Of a DNA stretch of 64,000 nt, positions 8,824 through 18,576 are shown piece by piece (position 1 is the stretch's first letter; each line of letters starts with the position of its first letter). The notes under the pieces are model-generated. The model saw only the letters and a list, made by a program, of their open reading frames with translations, made no database searches and had not been told where the DNA came from. This DNA comes from Bacteroidota bacterium (GTDB taxonomy: Bacteria > Bacteroidota > Bacteroidia > 2-12-FULL-35-15): contig JAOQAG010000039.1 of NCBI GenBank assembly GCA_025963715.1, positions 1-64,000 on the forward strand, given 5' to 3'. The position numbers were made by a program, and so were the translations under genes.

Positions 8824-8938
8824 GCCACAGATTCACAGATTAAAAAATCACAAAAAGATTGCACGGATTCGTAAAAATCGCTTTGCGATTTTGTCTGTGA
8901 AATTAATTTTTTAAGCTAAAAATCTGTGAATCTGTGGC
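8824..8938. repeat. Dispersed inverted repeat, family B (gccacagattcacagatt...aatctgtgaatctgtggc)
   Basis: 18-bp perfect TIRs plus inner aaaatcgctttgcgatttt hairpin. Confidence 0.88.
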
Positions 8939-8943
8939 TTGTG

Positions 8944-10461
8944 TTATTTTTTCACAAAGCTGATCTCGTAATTCGACCCATTTTTATTGGAATAATTCAT
9001 TTTAGCATCAATCTGCTCGATCAATGCATCCAGAATATCCAATCCTACAGAAGATTTAACGATCGCCGCCGGATCAAAGCCCGGCCCATTATCCCTGATC
9101 TTTAAAAATACCGTTTTGTTATTTTCGATTAGCGACAGCTCAATGACCCCGCTTTTTTGATTTTTAAACGCATGCTTGTAAGCATTCGTCACCAGCTCAT
9201 TCACGATCAGTGCAAGCGGAATGGCCGTGGAAACATCCAGCGAAATATCATTGATCGCTTTTACAATTTTGATCTCTTTTTCCGGATCATCAAATGACTT
9301 GAATAAATTATTTAAAATTTCCTCGATGTAAAATTTGAAATTTATATCCGAATACGATTTTGACTGGTAGAGCAGCTGATGTACCACAGCAATGGAATCC
9401 AGCCGGTTCCGGCCTTCCTGGAACAAGCTCCGGTGATACTCGTCTTTTGCTTTTTCCGACTGCAAATTCATCAGGCTGGAAATGATCGTCAGGTTATTTT
9501 TTACACGGTGATGCACTTCCTGCAGCAATACCTTTTGTTCGGCAAGCGCCTGTTCCAGCTCCGTACGTGCTTTCAGCTTCTCATTCGTTTCTATCGCCAG
9601 TGAAATGATCTGCGCGATCACCAATCCGAATTTTTGCTCCTGCAAATTCCATTCACGCGGTGTTTCCGTATGTTCGAAACACACCACCCCGATCATTTCT
9701 CCTTCAATGCGGATGGGAATATCCATCAATGAACGAATGTGAAAGGGCTCCAGGTAAAATTCCAGCAGCTCATCCGTTTTGTGATCGTTGTACACATCCG
9801 ATGTGATGATAATTTTTTCGGATTCAAATAATTTGAAATAATTCGGCATGGCAATGCGCGGCAAATTGGCCTGCGATAAAAATTTGTTCTGAACCGAATC
9901 AAAATTACCGATACAATGGATTTCAGAATGATCCTCATTGAACACCCATGCATTTACACGCTGCGTATCTACCGCACGGGAAGCCATTTCCAGGATCTCA
10001 TGCACCGCATCATCCAGCTTTCCGTCCCTGATCTTCCGCGATTTTGAAAGCGCTTCCACCGTTAATGTCTTGCGTAAAATATCTTTCCGGATGCGTTGAT
10101 AAGGCGTATTATCCTTGATGTACAGCAAAAAGCGTGCATCTGTATGCGCATCTTCATTTTTCAACAAACGCACCCGCGCTGTAAAACACGAGCCGTCTTT
10201 TCTTGTTAATTCAGTATGAAAAACAATAGATTCAGCATGTTCAGCCGCTTCAATTATTTTTTGCAATTCATTTTTCTTCTCCGGGAATAATTCCTCCAGC
10301 GAACGGCTCATTAATTCTGCTTTTGAAAAACCAATGAGGTCAATAAAATAATTACTCGTAAAGATCAGTTGATGTTCCTTATTCAAAGCAATCACGCCTT
10401 CGGTAAAATGATCAAGAATATTGGAAGTGGAAGAGATGATGTCGTTTTCGGAGAAAGGCAT
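8944..10461 (-). CDS. Sensor histidine kinase (PAS, GAF, HisKA_2, HATPase_c)
   Basis: EVHHRVKNNLTIISSLMNLQ HisKA_2 motif; LIVNELVTNAYKHAF N box. Confidence 0.9.
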   Translation of the reverse strand: MPFSENDIISSTSNILDHFTEGVIALNKEHQLIFTSNYFIDLIGFSKAELMSRSLEELFPEKKNELQKIIEAAEHAESIVFHTELTRKDGSCFTARVRLLKNEDAHTDARFLLYIKDNTPYQRIRKDILRKTLTVEALSKSRKIRDGKLDDAVHEILEMASRAVDTQRVNAWVFNEDHSEIHCIGNFDSVQNKFLSQANLPRIAMPNYFKLFESEKIIITSDVYNDHKTDELLEFYLEPFHIRSLMDIPIRIEGEMIGVVCFEHTETPREWNLQEQKFGLVIAQIISLAIETNEKLKARTELEQALAEQKVLLQEVHHRVKNNLTIISSLMNLQSEKAKDEYHRSLFQEGRNRLDSIAVVHQLLYQSKSYSDINFKFYIEEILNNLFKSFDDPEKEIKIVKAINDISLDVSTAIPLALIVNELVTNAYKHAFKNQKSGVIELSLIENNKTVFLKIRDNGPGFDPAAIVKSSVGLDILDALIEQIDAKMNYSNKNGSNYEISFVKK

Positions 10462-10528
10462 TTAGTAGGCTATTTTTCGGTTTTCATAGTAAATTTATGA
10501 TTATTTATCGAAAAACAAAAAAATAAAA

Positions 10529-11023
10529 TCAGATGCATTTAAAATAATCGAAGGGTTCCTTACAATCGTTGCAACGGTATAATGCTTTGCAGGCGGTGGA
10601 ACCAAACTGGGAGATCATACTCACATTTTCGGAGCCGCATTGCGGACATTTTAAATGCCGCTCTTTTCCCATCAATACACCTTTGTCAATGCTGGTACGT
10701 TCCGGCGGCGCAATGCCGTAAGCACGCAATTTTTCTTTGGCAACATCACTGATCCAGTCAGTGGTCCAGGCCGGAGAATACACCAGCTCCACCTTCACAT
10801 TTTCAATTCCTATTTCTTTCAGCCTGATGCGGATATCGTCCTCGATCACTTTCATCGCCGGGCAGCCGGAATACGTGGGCGTGATCACTACCGTACACAG
10901 TCCGTCTTCCATTTTCACATCGCGTAAAATCCCCAGCTCGATGATGTTGATCACAGGAATTTCAGGATCCGGAATTTCCGAAAGGAGCTTGAAAATTTGG
11001 TCGGTATTAATAATTGAATTCAT
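10529..11023 (-). CDS. paaD: 1,2-phenylacetyl-CoA epoxidase subunit PaaD
   Basis: DUF59-like N-terminus (IPDPEIPVINIIELGILRDV), C-terminal CPQCGSENV..CNDC; start chosen at MNSIINTD. Confidence 0.93.
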   Translation of the reverse strand: MNSIINTDQIFKLLSEIPDPEIPVINIIELGILRDVKMEDGLCTVVITPTYSGCPAMKVIEDDIRIRLKEIGIENVKVELVYSPAWTTDWISDVAKEKLRAYGIAPPERTSIDKGVLMGKERHLKCPQCGSENVSMISQFGSTACKALYRCNDCKEPFDYFKCI

Positions 11024-11122
11024 TATGTAATTTTTTAACACAGAGAAACAGGGTTTACAGAGCTTCACAGAGTTTTTTTCTCCCTGAAACTCTTTTTTAC
11101 TCAGTGGCCTCTGTGTTAAGAG

Positions 11123-11881
11123 CTACCATTGAGCGCCCGGGAACGAGCGGTGTACGCTCTGCATTTCGGCCAGTAAAAAACCTAAATGCTCAGAATGTTT
11201 GCCTTCCCTGCTGCCTTTTTGTTTAAAATTTGTGGTTGGGATCTGTAATGTGGCTTCCGCGATCACTTCTTTTACGCGGGTTTCCCACTGTGTTCTTATT
11301 TTTTCGAGGTCGGCTGCAACACCTTCTTTGATCAGCAGTGCATCCACCTCATCCATATCAAAAAACTCGTTGGTAAACATCCACAGATCGTTCAATGCGG
11401 TTTGCATACGCTCGTGGCTTTCTTCCGTTCCATTACCCAAACGGTACATCCATTCGGTGGTATGGCGCAGGTGATAGGTGATCTCTTTATGCGACTTAAC
11501 AGCAAGCGCTGCAATCGTTTCGTCTTTACTGGATTTTAATGCTTCGTATAAATAAAAAGTGTACACATCGTACAAAAACTGACGCGCGATCGTTGCTGCG
11601 TAATCTCCGTTCGGTTGCTCCGTCATCAGTAAATTCCGGAATTCGCGCTCACCGCGTAAAAATGCAAGATCATCTTCCGTTCTGCCTTTTCCTTCTACTT
11701 CAGCCGCATACGTTAGCAAGGCCGTTGCATTTCCTACAAAATCAAGCGCAATGTTGATCAGTGCAATGTCTTCTTCCAGGATCGGGCCTGCACCACACCA
11801 TTCGGATAAACGATGGCCGATGATCAGGTTACTGTCGCCCAGGCGTAATAAATATTGAAATTTTGCTTCTTGTAAATTCAT
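11123..11881 (-). CDS. paaC: 1,2-phenylacetyl-CoA epoxidase subunit PaaC
   Basis: LLRLGDSNLIIGHRLSEWCGAGPILEEDIALINIALD; start chosen at MNLQEAKF. Confidence 0.93.
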   Translation of the reverse strand: MNLQEAKFQYLLRLGDSNLIIGHRLSEWCGAGPILEEDIALINIALDFVGNATALLTYAAEVEGKGRTEDDLAFLRGEREFRNLLMTEQPNGDYAATIARQFLYDVYTFYLYEALKSSKDETIAALAVKSHKEITYHLRHTTEWMYRLGNGTEESHERMQTALNDLWMFTNEFFDMDEVDALLIKEGVAADLEKIRTQWETRVKEVIAEATLQIPTTNFKQKGSREGKHSEHLGFLLAEMQSVHRSFPGAQW

Positions 11882-12104
11882 GTTTAGTTTAAAGTTCAAA
11901 GTTTGCAAGTTCAAAGTTTGCTGTGTGTGCTCCTTCGGAGCCTTTTTTACCACGAAGGCACTAAGGCGCAAAAGGAAATAAAAAAGCGGCTCTGAATAAA
12001 ATCTGGTCACACAAATTTATATATCTATATCAAAGACGGCTTTACACAGATTCGTAATTTCGTTCCTGTTCCTGCCCGAATCGTTCAGGCGGGCGTTATC
12101 TGTA

Positions 12105-12395
12105 CTATAGATATTTTACGCCTTCCGGGATTTTGTAAAAAGTCGGGTGACGGTACGGTTTATCATTTGAAGGTTCAAAAAATGAACCCTGGTCTTCCGG
12201 ACTGGAAGCCGAAATTGCATTTGCAGGAACCACCCAAATGCTGATCCCTTCACTTCTGCGTGTATATACATCACGTGCATTCTGGATCGCCATTTCAGCA
12301 TCCGTTGCATGCACATTTCCTACATGTTTGTGTGGTATTCCCGGGTTTGCCTGCACAAATACTTCCCATACCGGCCATTGTGAATCTTGACTCAT
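12105..12395 (-). CDS. paaB: 1,2-phenylacetyl-CoA epoxidase subunit PaaB
   Basis: WPVWEVFVQANPGIPHKHVGNVHATDAEMAIQNARDVYTRR. Confidence 0.95.
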   Translation of the reverse strand: MSQDSQWPVWEVFVQANPGIPHKHVGNVHATDAEMAIQNARDVYTRRSEGISIWVVPANAISASSPEDQGSFFEPSNDKPYRHPTFYKIPEGVKYL

Positions 12396-12536
12396 AATTT
12401 TATTTAGTACTTAGTGATTAGTCGTTAGTAATTAGCTGCTATGTGTTGCTTGCCGGAAATTGAATATTTTAACTTCTTGCCTGCTATTGCTTTTTTATTT
12501 TTTGTCTATTGTCGGCTTGCCTGTTTGTCGACTTTT

Positions 12537-13472
12537 TTAAGCTGCTTTCAGTTTTTTCTTCTCTGCATATGCCAATGCTGCATCGCGCACCCAGCGGCCT
12601 TTTTTATCGGCATCCGAACGGGCTTTCAAACGTTTTGCATTGCAAGGACCATTTCCTTTGATCACCTCAAAAAATTCGTCCCAGTTAATCGGGCCATGGG
12701 TATAATGACCGGTTGTTTCGTCAAATTTCAGGTCTTTATCCGGAAGCGACAAACCAATAAAATCAGCTTGCGGCACGGTTCTGTCAATAAAACGCTGACG
12801 AATGGCATCATTGCTTTCCATTTTCACTTTCCAGCGCATCAATTGGTCGCTGTTCGGCGATTGATCATCACTTGGTCCCAGCATCATGATCGCAGGCCAC
12901 CACCAGCGGTTAAGCGCATCCTGTGCCATTGCTTTTTGTTCCGGCGTGCCTTGTGCCAAATGCATCATGATCTCGTATCCCTGGCGGTTGTGAAAACTTT
13001 CCTCCTTGCAGATCCGCACCATTGCACGGCTGTATGGCCCGTAAGAACCACGTGCCAATGCCGTCTGGTTCATGATCGCAGCGCCATCCACTAACCAGCC
13101 GATAGCCCCGATATCCGCCCAGGTAAGCGTAGGGTAATTAAAAATACTTGAATATTTTGCTTTGCCGGTGTGCAGTTGCTCCAGCAATTCCGTACGGTCG
13201 ATTCCCAATGTTTCAGTAGCGCTGTACAGATACAAGCCATGTCCGGCCTCATCCTGTACTTTTGCCAGTAAAATGGCTTTGCGGCGCAGACTTGGTGCAC
13301 GGGTGATCCAGTTTCCTTCCGGCAGCATCCCTACAATTTCGGAATGCGCATGCTGGCTCATCATCCGGATCAGCTGCTTGCGGTATGCTTCCGGCATCCA
13401 GTCTTTCGGCTCTATTTTAACGCCCGAAGCAATTTTTGCTTCAAAAGCTTCTATTTGTTTTTGATCTTCCAT
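12537..13472 (-). CDS. paaA: 1,2-phenylacetyl-CoA epoxidase subunit PaaA
   Basis: [49 protein letters not shown]; start chosen at MEDQKQ. Confidence 0.95.
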   Translation of the reverse strand: MEDQKQIEAFEAKIASGVKIEPKDWMPEAYRKQLIRMMSQHAHSEIVGMLPEGNWITRAPSLRRKAILLAKVQDEAGHGLYLYSATETLGIDRTELLEQLHTGKAKYSSIFNYPTLTWADIGAIGWLVDGAAIMNQTALARGSYGPYSRAMVRICKEESFHNRQGYEIMMHLAQGTPEQKAMAQDALNRWWWPAIMMLGPSDDQSPNSDQLMRWKVKMESNDAIRQRFIDRTVPQADFIGLSLPDKDLKFDETTGHYTHGPINWDEFFEVIKGNGPCNAKRLKARSDADKKGRWVRDAALAYAEKKKLKAA

Positions 13473-13697
13473 AATTCCAGGTAGTTGAGGATACAATTAT
13501 ACTAAAACTAAGCTATAAAAAAAATGATTTTATATCCTGTCACAAAGATCGTCATTATTTTACAATTATTGAAACAGTTTTAAGGCCGATTTGTTGAGGG
13601 AAATAAGGCAAAAGAAAGGCTCAATTCGAAAGTTCCAATGCGGAAGTAAAATAAGAAAGATGATCGTAGTGTGGCTTTGCCGGAAGAGTTTAAAAAG

Positions 13698-13890
13698 AAG
13701 GCGGAATGCGGAAGTTCCATTTCGGAAGTAAAAAAGAAAGAAAAATGAAATGCAGAAGTAAAAAATAACGCAAAAAAAATCCCCGGAAACTATCCGGGGA
13801 AATTTAGTTATTCTTTAACACTTTTACCTTCTGCCTTATTTTTTCACACAATACGTCAACTTCCGAAATGGAACTTCCGCATTCCGCCTT
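13698..13890. repeat. Inverted repeat with perfect 32-bp arms flanking the terminator between paaE and paaA
   Basis: AAGGCGGAATGCGGAAGTTCCATTTCGGAAGT at 13698-13729; reverse complement at 13859-13890. Confidence 0.9.
13772..13800 (-). terminator. Intrinsic terminator downstream of paaE
   Basis: Minus strand TCCCCGGA-TAGTT-TCCGGGGA-TTTTTTTT. Confidence 0.85.
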
Positions 13891-13892
13891 TT

Positions 13893-14963
13893 CTACAACC
13901 CTTTATCGTAATTTACCACTACTGTATCTGTTGTAGGACGGCTTTGGCAGGTAAGGATAAATCCTTGTTTTACTTCGGAAGCGGATAGTGCATAATTCAC
14001 AGCCATATCCACTTTACCTTCCTGCAGCAAAGCGCGGCAGGTACAGCAGGAACCACCCTGGCAGGCATACGGTGCATCCAGTCCAATACGGATGGCTGCT
14101 TCCAGGATCGTTTCATTTTCTTCCAATACCACTTCACGCTCATCGCCATCCAGGATAATGGTTGCTTTTGCTCCGGCAGCTGTTTCAATCGCCGGTTTTA
14201 GATCTTCGGCATTTACAGGCGCGGTAAAATATTCGATGTGAATTTGCGTTTCCGGCACATTCAATTCCTTTAAAGATGCCATCACATTGTCCATCATCGG
14301 CCCCGGACCGCATACAAAATACTCATTGTGAGCGCCCAACTCTATATAATTTTTGATCAGGGCCAGGTTCTTTTCCTTTGTCATCATTCCCTGCAACAAC
14401 TCGGGATGACCAGCAGGTGCGGCATTCAATACATGGATCACATTCAGGCGATCTGCATTTTGTACGGCCAGCAATTCTATTTGTTTTTTGAAGATCACGG
14501 ATGCTTCATCGTTGTTCCCATAAAATAAGGTAATGCGACTGTTTGGTTCCGCTTTCAAAACGGTTTTTAAAATGGATAACATCGGCGTGATCCCGCTTCC
14601 GCCACCAAAAAGGATATAATTTTTTTTGTTGGCAGCATTCATCTCCGAGTAAAAATTTCCCATCGGCGTCATCACATCGATCATATCGCCGGGTTTTGTT
14701 TTATCGTTGATCCAACCGGAAACCTTCCCCAAATGCACTTTTTTTATAGCTACGCGTAATTCGTTTTCATCAAGCGGGCTGCTGCAAATAGAATAAGATC
14801 TTCTTACTTCTTCTCCGTTGATCATCAATTTGAGCGTTAAATACTGGCCTTGTTTATAGCTGTATTCCTGTTTTAAGGACGCTGGCACTTCAAATGCAAC
14901 AGAAACAGCATCAGCGGTTTCACGTACTACGTCAATTACTTTTAATGAATGGAATTTCGACAT
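13893..14963 (-). CDS. paaE: 1,2-phenylacetyl-CoA epoxidase reductase subunit PaaE
   Basis: FAD/NAD ferredoxin reductase (RRSYSICSSP, FGGGSGITPMLSILK) plus 2Fe-2S domain (APYACQGGSCCTCRALLQEG). Confidence 0.93.
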   Translation of the reverse strand: MSKFHSLKVIDVVRETADAVSVAFEVPASLKQEYSYKQGQYLTLKLMINGEEVRRSYSICSSPLDENELRVAIKKVHLGKVSGWINDKTKPGDMIDVMTPMGNFYSEMNAANKKNYILFGGGSGITPMLSILKTVLKAEPNSRITLFYGNNDEASVIFKKQIELLAVQNADRLNVIHVLNAAPAGHPELLQGMMTKEKNLALIKNYIELGAHNEYFVCGPGPMMDNVMASLKELNVPETQIHIEYFTAPVNAEDLKPAIETAAGAKATIILDGDEREVVLEENETILEAAIRIGLDAPYACQGGSCCTCRALLQEGKVDMAVNYALSASEVKQGFILTCQSRPTTDTVVVNYDKGL

Positions 14964-15433
14964 TTTTATATTTCTTGTTTTAAGCCCGCGAATTTACAAT
15001 TTATATGAAAGAGTTCAAAGTTCAAAGTTCAAAAGTTTAAAGTTTGCTGTGGGTACTGATAACGCCCGCCTGAACGATTCGGGCAGGAACAGGAACGAAT
15101 TTTACGAATCCAGGTGAAAAAATAGTTTAAAGTTTGCCGGGTGTGCTGCTTCGCAGCTGCTTTTTACCACGAAGCGCAAATAAGGAAATAAAAATTAGTT
15201 GTTTCGGTGGGCTTTGGCCACACTGAATTTATATTCACTGCATTTATAAACACAGTTCGGGTATAGCCCCCTCTCTTCCGGAGAGGGGATGAAGGGGAGA
15301 GGTCCACACACAGATTAGTATATTAGTACAAATTGGTATTTAGTAGATCCACAGATTCGTTGTCATCCTGAGCTTGTCGAAGGACGTTCCTGTTCGTTAT
15401 CCGTATATGTACAAATTAGTATCTTGCGCCTTC

Positions 15434-16597
15434 ATGCCACTACAACAAACAAAGATCTTTTTTCCTCACCTGGATGGTTTGCGCTTCATCGCCTTTTTTG
15501 CTGTATTTATCAATCATGCCTTCGGTTGCCTCGATTACATCAATTACAATGGCACCTACAATTTCATTCGAAGCCGTTATTTATTGAGCGGCGATTTAGG
15601 TGTCAGTCTTTTTTTTGTACTCAGCGGATTCCTGATCACCTATCTTTTATTAAAAGAAAAAGAACTGAATGGAAAAATAAACATCCCGCACTTTTATTTG
15701 CGCAGGATCTTACGCATCTGGCCGGTATATTTTTTTGTGGTGGGATTGTGCCTTTTTATGTTCCCGCTTTTCGCGAACAGTATCCCGGCAAACTTTCCCA
15801 TCGGTGTTTCCACCAAACAATTAAATCCCTGGTTTTACGCCACTTTCACAGGAAATTTTGATTACCTCTATAATGGAATTACCAATGTGCTGATCGGAAT
15901 TTTATGGTCGGTTTCGGTGGAAGAACAATTTTATTTATTCTGGCCATTGCTCGTTGCATTTATTCCACGTAAGTATTTATTGCCGGTATTCATCAGCGTT
16001 ATTTTAGGTTCCATTGCCTTCCGCTTTTGGGGATCGCAGGGCGGCAGTGCCTTGATCCTGAAATACCATTCTCTTTCATCCATGTCGGACCTGGCAACCG
16101 GCGCCGTGCTTGCTTTTTTATGCACCAGCGAGCGTTTCACCGCTAAAATAAAAAACACACCGCGCTGGCTCATCATTTTAATGTATGTATTGTTTATCAT
16201 TATTGTTCCCTATCGCGGCCTCACCTGGAAGTTGGGCGTACATTATGTGCTGGCGGCTTCCATCCTGCCGGTGATCATTTCTTCTTTTTTTGCATTTTTT
16301 ATCATGGAACAAAATTATGCAGAGCGGTCGTTTTACAAGCTGGGTAATTTTAAATTTATTTCTTCCCTCGGAAAATATACTTACGGCATGTATTGTTACC
16401 ACATGATGATCTTCTTCCTCGTACTTTATACTTTTTATACATTCGGAGCAGATGTATCGCATCCGCACAAATTCCAGTTTATTTTAGAAATAGTGATTTC
16501 GTTTGTCTGCACAATTTTATTTTCAAAATTCAGTTACAGGTATATCGAAAGCAATTTCTTAAAGCTCAAAAACCGCTTTGCTACCATTGTTAAATAA
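15434..16597 (+). CDS. Acyltransferase family 3 membrane protein
   Basis: HLDGLRFIAFFAVFINHAF, SGDLGVSLFFVLSGFLITYLL, GILWSVSVEEQFYLFWPLL; start at MPLQQTK. Confidence 0.88.
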   Translation: MPLQQTKIFFPHLDGLRFIAFFAVFINHAFGCLDYINYNGTYNFIRSRYLLSGDLGVSLFFVLSGFLITYLLLKEKELNGKINIPHFYLRRILRIWPVYFFVVGLCLFMFPLFANSIPANFPIGVSTKQLNPWFYATFTGNFDYLYNGITNVLIGILWSVSVEEQFYLFWPLLVAFIPRKYLLPVFISVILGSIAFRFWGSQGGSALILKYHSLSSMSDLATGAVLAFLCTSERFTAKIKNTPRWLIILMYVLFIIIVPYRGLTWKLGVHYVLAASILPVIISSFFAFFIMEQNYAERSFYKLGNFKFISSLGKYTYGMYCYHMMIFFLVLYTFYTFGADVSHPHKFQFILEIVISFVCTILFSKFSYRYIESNFLKLKNRFATIVK

Positions 16598-16693
16598 TGC
16601 ATCTGAATTTTTAGAAAATACAGGCATATTTTATTGATTTCCATTTGCCCTGTAATTATTATCTTTGAAACCGATAAAACTTATAACCCAAAC

Positions 16694-17680
16694 ATGAAAA
16701 CAAAACACATTTTCGCAATCGCCGTATGCGCTGTTGCAGGTTCTTTTATTTTAAGTTCCTGCAAAAAGGACAAGGATCCAGATCCTACTCCGGTAACAAC
16801 CACACCGGCAGCAACCTGTGCACCCAACACATCATTTGTTCCGGATGGAACAGCAGGCCCGCGTTTGATCTTTAAATTCAAATTCGACAGTACACAGGTG
16901 CGCCTGGATAATTTCGGAAATCCATCTACTGTTGCTTCCGGAAATGCAGCACAATCACCACATTTTAATTTCATGAGCCAGCATTACATTGAGCTTGCCA
17001 ATGACCTCGATGCATTGGGTGCCGGAAAAATTTTATATACCGGAATTACATCTACTGCAGGCGGTTCCAGCGCCATTGATTATTGCTCTTCCACACAAAC
17101 CGCAGAAGGAGATATCTTTTTCTCAAAAGCCCTGAGCCAGATCACACCGGGAAGCTACAAATGGCTGCGCGTATCACTGGCCTGCCAGAATTACAACATC
17201 ACCTATAAATCCAGCGTAGTTCCGGGCGGCGTTGGTACAGGAACACTTGCTTCCTTCATAGGTTTTAAAACCTATGTGAGCAGTTATAAAATAAACGGGC
17301 ACGATCACACACCCAGCAGCTCTACAGGCGGAGCGGGCAACCACGCGCAAGGCTACTGGGGTTTTGAGACCAGCGTACTGGGCACTAATTATTTTATCGA
17401 CGGGCAGGCACCTGCAACCACAGTTCCTAATCCGTTCACTTCTTCTCCCATCCCTGCAGGAAGCTGCGTTGTAACCGGGCAATTTGTAGATAATTCCATG
17501 GCAAATGCGCCATTGGTGATCACCGGAACAGAAACCAGCGATATTGTGATCACGGTTTCGTTATCTACCAACAAAAGCTTTGAATGGCATGAAGTTACAA
17601 CCGATGGATACTACCAGCCCGAAGTTGGCGAATATGTTACCGATATGGGTGTTCGCGGGATGATCCCGATCAAAAATTAA
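16694..17680 (+). CDS. Hypothetical secreted lipoprotein
   Basis: Signal peptide with lipobox ILSSCKKDKDPDP. Confidence 0.65.
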   Translation: MKTKHIFAIAVCAVAGSFILSSCKKDKDPDPTPVTTTPAATCAPNTSFVPDGTAGPRLIFKFKFDSTQVRLDNFGNPSTVASGNAAQSPHFNFMSQHYIELANDLDALGAGKILYTGITSTAGGSSAIDYCSSTQTAEGDIFFSKALSQITPGSYKWLRVSLACQNYNITYKSSVVPGGVGTGTLASFIGFKTYVSSYKINGHDHTPSSSTGGAGNHAQGYWGFETSVLGTNYFIDGQAPATTVPNPFTSSPIPAGSCVVTGQFVDNSMANAPLVITGTETSDIVITVSLSTNKSFEWHEVTTDGYYQPEVGEYVTDMGVRGMIPIKN

Positions 17681-17701
17681 TTATAAAATTCCTTTCTTTT
17701 T

Positions 17702-17734
17702 AAAAACCTTCCAATTTGATTTGGAAGGTTTTTT
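17702..17734 (+). terminator. Intrinsic terminator
   Basis: AAAACCTTCCAA-TTTGAT-TTGGAAGGTTTTTT. Confidence 0.85.
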
Positions 17735-17862
17735 ATTTCCCGGGATCGCAATAAAATCATTATTTTTACGTTTACAAAAAATGTGCTTTTACGTTGATAG
17801 AAAACGCAAAGAAATACATTTTACCTGCTGAAATATTAATTATAGCACTACATAGAATAGCA

Positions 17863-18537
17863 ATGAAACAACATTTACTGATTGCATTTATACTGTCCTC
17901 CTTTTTTTCTTTTAAAATGCAGGCACAGCTTACACCGGCTCAACCCGATCCGAAAAAACAAAACGCCCTGATCCAGTTTTCAGGTGTGGTGCTGGAAGGC
18001 GACAGCTTACGCCCGATCCCCTACACCAGCATAATGATCAAAAACAGTTACCGCGGAACAGTGAGTGATTACTATGGTTATTATTCTTTTGTGGCGCAAA
18101 AAAATGATACGGTGGAGTTTTCTGCCATCGGCTTCCGCGATTCGTATTTTGTGATCCCGGATACACTCAGCACCAACAAATATTCGCTGATCCAGGTATT
18201 GGCAACAGATACCATTTACCTGAAAGAGGCAGTGGTATATCCATGGCCAACCAAAGAACAATTCAAGCAGGCGTTTTTACAGCTCAACATTCCGGATGAT
18301 GACCTGGCGCGTGCACAAAAGAACCTTGCGCGTTCAGAAAGCAGGGAACAATCGGATGCGCTGGCTTCCGATGCAGGATTAAGCTACAAATACACCATGC
18401 AGCAGTATCAAAGCAAATTGTATTATGCAGGGCAGCTTCCTCCGAACAATTTACTAAACCCGATCGCATGGTCGAAATTTATTAAAGCCTGGAAAAACGG
18501 TGATTTTAAAAACAAAAGTAAAAAGAAAAAAAACTGA
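17863..18537 (+). CDS. Carboxypeptidase-like regulatory domain protein
   Basis: FSGVVLEGDSLRPIPYTSIMIKNSYRGTVSDYYGYYSF pattern; start at MKQHLL. Confidence 0.7.
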   Translation: MKQHLLIAFILSSFFSFKMQAQLTPAQPDPKKQNALIQFSGVVLEGDSLRPIPYTSIMIKNSYRGTVSDYYGYYSFVAQKNDTVEFSAIGFRDSYFVIPDTLSTNKYSLIQVLATDTIYLKEAVVYPWPTKEQFKQAFLQLNIPDDDLARAQKNLARSESREQSDALASDAGLSYKYTMQQYQSKLYYAGQLPPNNLLNPIAWSKFIKAWKNGDFKNKSKKKKN

Positions 18538-18576
18538 TCGCCGTCAGCCGAAAACTAAATCCTGAAAACATCGTTT

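Noticed and set aside
11038-11118. aacacagag...ctctgtgtt palindrome between paaC and paaD as a regulatory site
   Set aside because: Imperfect and resembles generic dispersed intergenic repeats; no evidence tying it to paa control.
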